A DNA stretch of 53,887 bases from NCBI GenBank assembly GCA_051746205.1, contig JBNJEU010000008.1, positions 1 to 53,887 on the forward strand, written 5' to 3'. The notes under the pieces are model-generated. The model was not told the origin of the DNA and did no database searches. It saw nothing but the letters and a program-made list of their open reading frames with translations. Shown here one piece after another: positions 40,450 through 48,155 of the stretch (positions within the stretch are counted from its first letter, which is position 1; every line of letters begins with the position of its first letter). This DNA comes from Thiohalospira sp051746205. Lineage in GTDB: Bacteria; Pseudomonadota; Gammaproteobacteria; Thiohalospirales; Thiohalospiraceae. The position numbers were made by a program, and so were the translations under genes.

Positions 40450-40609
40450 CGGGTTTGCGGGCGGCGCGGCGGGGGATGGCCGTGGGGGTTCGCGCCCCGG
40501 GGGACGCCGTGAATACGTCCCTGTAGGCTCGACGGCCGCATCCCTGCGGCCGACGCCCCCGGGTCTCGAACCCCCACGGCCATCCCCCGCCGCGCCGCCC
40601 GCAAACCCG
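40450..40609. repeat. Long inverted repeat A (43-bp perfect arms, 74-nt centre)
   Basis: Arms 40450-40492 and 40567-40609 are perfectly complementary over 43 bases and continue imperfectly for about nine more on each side. The 74-nt centre holds two smaller hairpins, one around TACGTCCCTGTA and one CGGCCGCA-TCCC-TGCGGCCG. A 52-base stretch of the centre differs at only four positions from inverted repeat B at 47950-48105, but the arms of A and B are unrelated. It fills the space between convergent hemH and the phosphohexomutase gene and would also terminate both. Confidence 0.9.
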
Positions 40610-40618
40610 TCGAACGGC

Positions 40619-42115
40619 TCAGCCCGGGCTCTCGTCCCAGTTCGCGCGGATGGCGGCGGCCACGTGGTCGCGCAGGGCCCGCGCTGCTTCGCGGCTGCCG
40701 GCCTCGACGTAGACGCGCAGCGAGCGTGTGTTGCCCGAGGGGCGCAGGTGGATGACGTCGCCGTTCTCCACTTCGCCCCGAATCCCGTCCCTGGTGGTGA
40801 TCCGGCGGATGGTGCTGTCCAGGTTCAGGGCCGCGGTGAGCTGGAGTCGCGCCTGATCGCCCTGGTTCTTGAAGTCGCGGATGGCGTTGCTCACCAGTTC
40901 ATCGCCGAAGCCGTCCAGACGGAGGCTGTCGGTGAAGCGCGGGGGCATCTCGTCGACCAGTTCGTGGATGGCGCAATGGCGTTCGGCGGCCTGATGCAGG
41001 ATGGCGAATATCGGCAGCAGGCCGTCTCGTGATGGCAGGGGCGGGAGTTCGTACTGCCCACGGTGCAGGGCATGGCCGGTAATGAGCCCGCCGTGGGCGG
41101 CGAAGCCGACGACGGTCCGATCGCGCCCCTCGGCGGCCGCCTGGACCAGACCGTGGATCAGGTCCGGGCTCGCCACGCGGGTGCGGTAGACGGAGCCGAA
41201 CCAGCCGCTGGACTCCACCGCCGAGGTGCTGGTGTGGGGAGTGACTACGCTGTCGGCACCCAGGTAGCGAGCAGCGAGCATGCCGATGGCGTCGCCGCGC
41301 AGCCAGCGCCCCTCGTGGTCGGTCATCAGCGGGCGGTCGCCATCGGCGTCGGCGGAGACCAGAGCATCCAGGCGGTTCTTCGCCACCCATTTGGGAGCCG
41401 CCTGCTCCAGCCCCGCCGGCAACGATTCGGTATCCAGGGCCAGGAATTTCTCGCTGCGGCCCAGCCGGATGACTGTCGCCCCCATCAGTTCCAGCAGCCG
41501 CACCAGGTGCTCGCGGGCGGTGGTGCTCTGCTCCAGTACACCGATCCGCCACCCCTTCAGCTCCTGATCGGGGAAGAAGGTCAGCAGGCGCTCATCGAAG
41601 GCGTAGCCGATGTCATGGTTCACACCGCCCAGCGGGATCCCCCCCTGCATCTCGGCTTCCGCGTCGAAACGCTCCGAGGGCAGGACGACGGCCTCCTGAC
41701 GGATGGCGCTCTCGTCGCTGCGTCCGGCCTCGCCGTCGGAGCGAAAGAACTTCAGGCCGTTGTGGCCGGCGGGCAGATGGCTGCCGGTGACCAGGATCCC
41801 CGGCATCTGTTCGCGCATGGCGTAATGGGCGAGCGCCGGGGCGGGGATGCGACCGGCGTTGAGGGGGAAGGAGCCGAAGTCGGCGATGGCCGCCGCCACC
41901 GCCCGCATCATGCGGCCGGTGGTCGGGCGCAGATCGCCGGCTACCAGGACGTTGCGGGCGTGGCGCATGTGGCCGGCGCGCCGCAGGTGATCCAGGAAGG
42001 CGCGGACGAAGGCGTAGACCACCGCATCGCTCAACTGATCGGCGGGTGCGCGCAGGCCGCCGTTGCCGAAGCTGACCTCCACGCGCCCCATGAGGTCGGC
42101 GATGGTGTGTGCCAC
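40619..42115 (-). CDS. Phosphomannomutase-family alpha-D-phosphohexomutase
   Basis: 498 residues. The phosphoserine loop is VTGSHLPAGHNGLK with Ser112 (canonical TGSHNP..NG.K), and the magnesium loop is DADGDRP (256-262). The sugar-recognition loop is HGGLITG rather than the usual GE.SGH, and the C-terminal phosphate loop is RPSGNTRSLRVY. The substrate is therefore not assignable as mannose- or glucose-phosphate with confidence. Its GTG start is one base after the galU stop, implying coupled synthesis with galU and a joint role in UDP-sugar supply. Confidence 0.85.
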   Translation of the reverse strand: MAHTIADLMGRVEVSFGNGGLRAPADQLSDAVVYAFVRAFLDHLRRAGHMRHARNVLVAGDLRPTTGRMMRAVAAAIADFGSFPLNAGRIPAPALAHYAMREQMPGILVTGSHLPAGHNGLKFFRSDGEAGRSDESAIRQEAVVLPSERFDAEAEMQGGIPLGGVNHDIGYAFDERLLTFFPDQELKGWRIGVLEQSTTAREHLVRLLELMGATVIRLGRSEKFLALDTESLPAGLEQAAPKWVAKNRLDALVSADADGDRPLMTDHEGRWLRGDAIGMLAARYLGADSVVTPHTSTSAVESSGWFGSVYRTRVASPDLIHGLVQAAAEGRDRTVVGFAAHGGLITGHALHRGQYELPPLPSRDGLLPIFAILHQAAERHCAIHELVDEMPPRFTDSLRLDGFGDELVSNAIRDFKNQGDQARLQLTAALNLDSTIRRITTRDGIRGEVENGDVIHLRPSGNTRSLRVYVEAGSREAARALRDHVAAAIRANWDESPG

Positions 42116-42116
42116 G

Positions 42117-43001
42117 CTAGAGGGCCATCTCGCGCAGGAATTCGCGGAAATCGTCGCCGAGTTCGTGGTGGCGCAGGGCGTAGCGCACGGTGGCTTCCAG
42201 ATAACCGAGCTTGCTGCCGCAGTCGTAGCGCGTGCCGGCGAAGCGGTACGAGAGGACCTGCTCCTCCTCCATCAGATCGGCGATGGCGTCGGTGAGCTGG
42301 ATCTCGCCACCGGCGCCGCGACCGGTGGCTTCCAGGCGGTCGAAGATCCGTGACGAGAGGATGTAGCGACCGACCACGCCGAGGTTGGTGGGGGCCTCCG
42401 CCGGTTTCGGCTTCTCGATGATGCCGTGGACGCGGCCGACGCGGTCGTCCACTGCGGTGGAACTGACGATGCCGTACTTGTGGGTCTCGTCGGGCGGAAC
42501 CTCCTCGACCCCGAGGACGCTGCCGCCGTGGTACTGGTAGACGTCCACCATCTGCTTCAGGGGGGGCGCGTTGCCTTCGCCGTCCATGAGGTCGTCGGCG
42601 AGGATCACCGCGAACGGGTTGTCGCCCACCAGAGGCCGTGCGCAGTTCACGGCGTGGCCCAGGCCGAGGGGTTCGGCCTGGCGCACGTAGGCCGAGGAGA
42701 CCCCGGCCGGAACGATGCCGCGCACCATCTCCAGCAGGTCGTCCTTGCCCTTGCGCTCGAGCTCGTATTCCAGCTCGAAATTCTTGTCGAAGTGGTCCTC
42801 GATGGCACGTTTGGCGCTGGAGGTCACGAAGATGAGTTCGGTGATGCCGGCGGCCAGCGCCTCTTCCACGGCGTACTGGATCAGTGGCTTGTCGACCACC
42901 GGCAGCATCTCCTTCGGGTTGGCCTTGGTGGCGGGCAGAAAACGGGTGCCCAGACCGGCGACCGGGAAGACGGCCTTGGTAATCGCTCTGTGGTTGTTCA
43001 C
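42117..43001 (-). CDS. galU: UTP-glucose-1-phosphate uridylyltransferase
   Basis: 294 residues. The nucleotide-binding signature is AVFPVAGLGTRFLPATKANPKEMLPVVDKP-like at residues 10-39 (GLGTRFLPATK and PKEMLPV visible), with LADDLMDGEG, VPPDETHKYGIV and a C-terminal GTRYDCGSKLGYL. It makes UDP-glucose, the donor for cell-surface glycans and precursor of other sugars. AGGAG lies upstream of the ATG. The phosphohexomutase gene follows directly, so glucose-6-phosphate conversion and UDP transfer may be encoded together. Confidence 0.94.
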   Translation of the reverse strand: MNNHRAITKAVFPVAGLGTRFLPATKANPKEMLPVVDKPLIQYAVEEALAAGITELIFVTSSAKRAIEDHFDKNFELEYELERKGKDDLLEMVRGIVPAGVSSAYVRQAEPLGLGHAVNCARPLVGDNPFAVILADDLMDGEGNAPPLKQMVDVYQYHGGSVLGVEEVPPDETHKYGIVSSTAVDDRVGRVHGIIEKPKPAEAPTNLGVVGRYILSSRIFDRLEATGRGAGGEIQLTDAIADLMEEEQVLSYRFAGTRYDCGSKLGYLEATVRYALRHHELGDDFREFLREMAL

Positions 43002-43293
43002 GAAAGGCTCCTGCGTGATGGGTTCATCCCTCTATTATGGTGGTGCTTCCGGGGGACTCCAAGTGCCGGGGTTCACAAGATGGGGTCGGAGGGCCCTGTT
43101 CGGACGATGCGGTGACGTGCCGCATGCGCCGCAAACTTCCTGACAGGGATCATGGTATGAGTATTGCGGGGTTGAAATCCTCCCGACTAGGCTTAGGGTG
43201 GAGTGTGTACGTGGAGGGAGAGCGCAGCCAGCGGCTGTGATAATAACGATTGTGATACGTTGAAATTCATTCAGTTATCAAGGGAGTCGCAAC

Positions 43294-43617
43294 ATGTCCG
43301 ATTGCAACGATATCTCGCGTCGCAAGTTCCTGAAGACCAGTCTGGGTGCCATGGCCGCGGTTCCGGTCGCTGCGCTGGTCGGTGGAGGCACTGCCTTTGC
43401 CGCCGAGCAGCTGAAGGAGGATGACCCGCAGGCCCAGGCCATGCACTACCGCCACGATGTGGCCGACGTGTCCCACGACAACTACGAGGACGGCCAGAAC
43501 TGCGCCAACTGCTCGCTGTACGCCGGGGACGCCGATGCCGATTGGGCCCCGTGTTCCATCTTCGGCAACAAGGAAGTCAACGGCAATGGCTGGTGCACGG
43601 CTTACAACGCGGCGTGA
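43294..43617 (+). CDS. High-potential iron-sulfur protein (HiPIP), Tat-exported
   Basis: 107 residues. The twin-arginine signal is SRRKFLKTSLGAM with cleavage near AFA-AEQ. The mature part is about 70 residues and carries the four cluster ligands Cys70, Cys73, Cys87 and Cys101 in the HiPIP spacing (NCANC, APCS, GWCTA). It is a soluble periplasmic electron carrier common in purple sulfur and sulfur-oxidising bacteria, passing electrons from the cytochrome bc1 complex to a reaction centre or oxidase. AGGGAG precedes the ATG. A strong terminator follows, so it is monocistronic. Confidence 0.96.
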   Translation: MSDCNDISRRKFLKTSLGAMAAVPVAALVGGGTAFAAEQLKEDDPQAQAMHYRHDVADVSHDNYEDGQNCANCSLYAGDADADWAPCSIFGNKEVNGNGWCTAYNAA

Positions 43618-43665
43618 GCCGAGTTCAATCGCCCCGTCGTGATTGGGGCGGTGGGTAGGCAAAAG

Positions 43666-43689
43666 GGCCCGCGAAAGCGGGCCTTTTTT
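43666..43689 (+). terminator. Rho-independent terminator of HiPIP gene
   Basis: GGCCCGC-GAAA-GCGGGCC followed by TTTTTT: a 7-bp G+C stem with a GNRA-type loop and full T-tract, about 50 bases past the HiPIP stop. Confidence 0.93.
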
Positions 43690-43716
43690 CTGGACCCTGT
43701 GATTTCCGCCGGACTG

Positions 43717-43748
43717 AAAAAAGGGCCGCACCTGTCGGGGCGGCCCTT
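43717..43748 (-). terminator. Rho-independent terminator of tRNA-Asn
   Basis: AAGGGCCGC (43721-43729) and GCGGCCCTT (43740-43748) form a 9-bp stem; on the minus strand it is followed by a run of T from 43722 down to 43717. It lies 16 bases past the 3' end of the tRNA. Confidence 0.85.
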
Positions 43749-43763
43749 CTTGGGCGTTCTGGA

Positions 43764-43839
43764 TGGCTCCCCGGGCCGGACTCGAACCAGCGACAGGGTG
43801 ATTAACAGTCACCTGCTCTACCAACTGAGCTACCGGGGA
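43764..43839 (-). tRNA. tRNA-Asn (GTT)
   Basis: 76 bases with CCA encoded. Acceptor TCCCCGG pairs with CCGGGGA; D arm has GCTCAGTTGGTAGAGC; the anticodon loop CTGTTAA gives GTT; T arm GCTGG-TTCGAGT-CCGGC. The gene reads on the minus strand with its own terminator. Confidence 0.97.
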
Positions 43840-43927
43840 TTAACGTCAAGCGCGTATCCTAACCATCTGCCCGCCCCGGGTCAACATTCGATGGCAGACC
43901 CGGGAGGGTTCGAGGCCTCCGTACCGT

Positions 43928-45547
43928 TCAGAAACGGAAGTGGTTCAGCTGGTTGCGGATGTTTTCGGCCAGTTCGGCCAGGCGCGATCCCACCGAGTCG
44001 ACCTCCCGCGCCTTTTCGTCGTTGGTCGTGGCGCGATCGTTGATGTGGGTGACGTTCTGGCTCATCTCCTCGGCCACGCTGGTCTGCTCTTCCGTTGCAG
44101 TGGCGATCTGCGTGAACATCGCCTCGATTTCGTCGATGCGCTCGGCGATGTCGGTCAGCGCCGAAGTGGTCTCGTCGGTGAGCTCCTTGCCGTGGGTGGC
44201 CTCCTCAGTGGCGCTCTCCATGCTCTTCACCGCGGCGTCCACACCGGAACGAAGCTGTTCGATCTTGTTCTGGATCTCCACGGTCGAATCCTGAGTCCGG
44301 GTCGCCAGGTTGCGCACCTCGTCGGCGACCACGGCGAATCCGCGGCCCGATTCCCCGGCCCGCGCCGCTTCGATGGCGGCGTTGAGTGCCAGCAGGTTGG
44401 TCTGTTCGGCGATCTCCTGGATGGTCTCCAGCACCGTGCCGATGGCCTGGCTCTCCGTCTCGACCACCCGGATGCGCTCGGCGGAATCATCGATGGAGTC
44501 GTTGAGCTTGGCGATGGCGCTGAGCGTGTCGTTGGCTCGCCCGGAACTCTGGCGCGCGTTCTCGGTCACGTTGCGCCCGGCGTCCGAGGCCTCGGAGGCG
44601 TTGCGCGCGATCTCCTCGGCGGTAGAGGCCATCTCGGTGGTGGCGGTGGCCACCTGATCGGTCTCGCCGCGCTGCGCCTCGACGCTTTCCAGGGTCTCGT
44701 GGGAGAGGACCGCCAGGCGTTCGGTCGATTCAACGAGTTCGGTCACGGAACTGCGGACCTCACCGACCAGTTGACGGAAACTCTGTTCCATCTCGTTGAC
44801 GGCATGGGCCGCGTCGGCCATCTCGTCACGGGTCTTGACGACCACCGGATCCGTGTCCAGATGCCCCTGACCGAGATGTTCGAGCTTGGCGCGCAGGGCC
44901 TGGATGGGCGTGCTGATGGCGCGCGTGATGCTGAAGGTCAGAACAACGGCCAGCAGGGCGGCGGCGATGATGCCGCCGGTGACGAAGACACGCCCCGACG
45001 TTGCCTCGGCGCGGGCGTTTTCCACGGCGGCATCCTTTTCCTGTACCAGAATGGTCTGGAGTTCCGCCAGGGAGCCGCGCAGATCGTTCAGATGACTCTG
45101 GGTCTCCTCGCGGTAGACCGTGGCGGCGGCGTCGAACCCATCCTCGCGCTGCATGTCGACGATCCGGGAGGCCGACTCGTGGAGCCGGCGGTGCTGAGCT
45201 TCCATCGCTTCGAAGGGCTTGTGGTACGAATCCGGCAACCGGTCGTAGAGGTCGGTATCGGCGAAGTTGTAGTACCACTGACCGAAGGCGCACTGCGTGT
45301 AGTCGAGTTCACCGGAGAAGACATCGCCGAAGAGCAGCGAGTCGGAAAGGTTGTTGCTCCACTCGAGGTGGTCCACCTCACGCTCGATTTGCAGAATGTC
45401 CTGCTCCAGCAGGGTCACCGCGTTGTCACGGGTCTCATCAAGGGTCGAGAAGGTGGTCCAGGCCATGACGCCGACGATGATGATGACAAGTGTGATGAGG
45501 GTGAAGCCGGACGCGAGTTTTCGGCCAATCGTCGGACGCGGTAACAT
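43928..45547 (-). CDS. Methyl-accepting chemotaxis protein with periplasmic CZB-like domain
   Basis: 539 residues. TM1 is at about 10-32 and TM2 near 186-207, followed by HAMP and a cytoplasmic signalling hairpin with the conserved tip EIAEQTNLLALNAAIEAARAGE. The periplasmic part contains a CZB-like zinc site: His60 and Trp63 in DHLEWSNNL, Cys86 in YTQCAFGQWYY, and His119 and His123 in AQHRRLHES, the H-C-H-H set of chemoreceptor zinc-binding domains. CZB is usually cytoplasmic and C-terminal; here it faces the periplasm. Possible ligands are zinc or oxidants such as HOCl; this is inferred from other CZB proteins. GAGGAGT precedes the ATG. Confidence 0.9.
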   Translation of the reverse strand: MLPRPTIGRKLASGFTLITLVIIIVGVMAWTTFSTLDETRDNAVTLLEQDILQIEREVDHLEWSNNLSDSLLFGDVFSGELDYTQCAFGQWYYNFADTDLYDRLPDSYHKPFEAMEAQHRRLHESASRIVDMQREDGFDAAATVYREETQSHLNDLRGSLAELQTILVQEKDAAVENARAEATSGRVFVTGGIIAAALLAVVLTFSITRAISTPIQALRAKLEHLGQGHLDTDPVVVKTRDEMADAAHAVNEMEQSFRQLVGEVRSSVTELVESTERLAVLSHETLESVEAQRGETDQVATATTEMASTAEEIARNASEASDAGRNVTENARQSSGRANDTLSAIAKLNDSIDDSAERIRVVETESQAIGTVLETIQEIAEQTNLLALNAAIEAARAGESGRGFAVVADEVRNLATRTQDSTVEIQNKIEQLRSGVDAAVKSMESATEEATHGKELTDETTSALTDIAERIDEIEAMFTQIATATEEQTSVAEEMSQNVTHINDRATTNDEKAREVDSVGSRLAELAENIRNQLNHFRF

Positions 45548-45767
45548 GCCAGTGACTCCTCAATTTGTTTACTTATTTTGTGTAGGCTAGGAGATTTTAG
45601 CGGTTTCGGCAACAACTGCGTGCATCGAATGCCGGGAATTTCGCCGGGAACCACTCTGGACAGAGTCCAATCGCGCGAGGAATTGTTTTCGATCACGATG
45701 TGTGGCATTCATTTGCGTGATGCTGAATGGCATATATCGTCCGGACGGACAGCAACGGGAGTTACTC

Positions 45768-46142
45768 ATGCCACAACACAACATTGCCATTGTCGGTCTG
45801 GGCCGAGTCGGCTCGGTCTTTCTGGAACGCATGCTGGAGAATCGCGAGCGCGGCGTGAACATCGTGCGGGTGGCGCAGTCCTCCAGAACGGAGGGTCTGC
45901 GCATGGCGGAGGAGGCCGGCATCCCGTGTGGCACACTGGACGACATCATTGCCGAGGGTAGTGCCGTGGACATGATCTTCGACCTCACCGGCAGTGGCGC
46001 GGTGCGTCAGGAGATGCGCGAGAAACTCTCGGCGGCCGGCAATCGGAATACCGTGATCGCCCCCGAGAGCGTGGCCCGTCTGATGTGGACCCTGATGGGC
46101 CGTGACGAGCTGCCGGAGGTGCACCAGCAGGCCGGTTACTAG
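45768..46142 (+). CDS. Stand-alone Rossmann NAD(P)-binding protein
   Basis: 124 residues with one Rossmann motif, IAIVGLGRVGSVFLERML, and a second strand DMIFDLTGSGAVRQEM. It resembles the N-terminal nucleotide domain of homoserine dehydrogenase or dihydrodipicolinate reductase, but no catalytic domain follows. It might be a regulatory or truncated oxidoreductase. GGGAG precedes the ATG chosen, which removes 22 residues of an upstream open frame with no good start. It is convergent with the pseudopilin gene, with only three bases between. Confidence 0.7.
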   Translation: MPQHNIAIVGLGRVGSVFLERMLENRERGVNIVRVAQSSRTEGLRMAEEAGIPCGTLDDIIAEGSAVDMIFDLTGSGAVRQEMREKLSAAGNRNTVIAPESVARLMWTLMGRDELPEVHQQAGY

Positions 46143-46145
46143 CGC

Positions 46146-46628
46146 TCAGTCTTTCGCGCAGGCGGCGTCAGTAGCGGTGCGTCCCCGGACGCGGCCACTG
46201 CGTGAGACCACCAGCTGGCGGCCCCTGCCGCTGTTCCCGCAGACCGTCAGGGTGCCGCCGGCCCGCGTGGTGCCATCGAAGCGGAAGGCCAGACGCCGCC
46301 GGTTGGTCCTGACGTCCGGCGCCGCCGGCTCACCGTGTTCCAGAGGAGTCTCGTTGCCTTCGCCGGCAGCGAACACCCGCCATCCCGCGCTCCAGTCCGT
46401 TGTTCCGCAATCCTTCGAACCGCACAGCACTACATCGTGGCCCCGGCGTACCGCCTCGGCCCGGGCGTAATGGAGGTGGCCGCGCAGCGTGGCGGCGGTG
46501 GTGGCGAGGCGGTGGGAGTCCATGACTCCGTGGAGGCGAGGGAGTCCCGCCGAGGTCAGCAGGCCGAGGATGGCCAGCACGAAGAGCAGTTCGAGCAGGG
46601 TGAGGCCGGCAGAGGATTCCCTTCTCAT
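46146..46628 (-). CDS. GspH/FimT-type pseudopilin
   Basis: 160 residues. The prepilin signal is short, with cleavage after Gly in ESSAG-LTLLELLFVLAILG: Leu rather than Phe at +1, but Glu at +5 present. A hydrophobic helix is followed by a globular part with four Cys (VLCGSKDC, TVCGNSG, AACAKD) likely to form disulfides. Such minor pilins start or cap type IV pili or type II secretion pseudopili. No other pilus gene lies nearby, so it is an orphan. Confidence 0.85.
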   Translation of the reverse strand: MRRESSAGLTLLELLFVLAILGLLTSAGLPRLHGVMDSHRLATTAATLRGHLHYARAEAVRRGHDVVLCGSKDCGTTDWSAGWRVFAAGEGNETPLEHGEPAAPDVRTNRRRLAFRFDGTTRAGGTLTVCGNSGRGRQLVVSRSGRVRGRTATDAACAKD

Positions 46629-46676
46629 GGTCGTGCGGCCCTCCCTGGCCGGCAAAAGACCCCGTCGGGATCGGGA

Positions 46677-47861
<1,185 letters not shown>

Positions 47862-47949
47862 CGGCTCTCCCCGTGGTTGCGTTGGTGTGTATGGTGGTTC
47901 AAACGCCTCCAATATACTGGAACCGGCGCGATTTCTGAATCCCCGTGGC

Positions 47950-48105
47950 GTTTTCGCCGTCTCTTCCGCCGGGCCGGGGTGGCGATCGCGTCCGCCGGGA
48001 CACGCTGTGAATACATCCCTGTACGCTCGACGGCCGCATCCGTGCGGCCGACGGTCCCGGCCGTCGCGATCGCCACCCCGGCCCGGCGGAAGAGACGGCG
48101 AAAAC
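47950..48105. repeat. Long inverted repeat B (41-bp perfect arms, 74-nt centre)
   Basis: Arms 47950-47990 and 48065-48105 are perfectly complementary over 41 bases. The 74-nt centre is the same length as in repeat A and matches it at 48 of 52 aligned bases, including TACATCCCTGTA and the hairpin CGGCCGCA-TCCG-TGCGGCCG. Arms differ entirely from those of A. It occupies half of the divergent space between the aminotransferase gene and uvrB, so any promoter for either gene must lie outside or within it. Confidence 0.9.
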
Positions 48106-48155
48106 CGATCCCGCAAGGTGTTACCCTTGAGGGTCGACACGAGGCGAGGGAGACC

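Noticed and set aside
40440..40620. Short open frames crossing the long hairpins (e.g. peptides containing VNTSLYARRPHPCGR-like text)
   Set aside because: They are translations of the palindromic core and occur in both strands because of its symmetry; they are not genes.
43666..43748. The two hairpins after the HiPIP gene as members of the dispersed palindrome family
   Set aside because: Both carry correctly oriented T-tracts facing opposite directions and are explained as terminators of HiPIP and tRNA-Asn.
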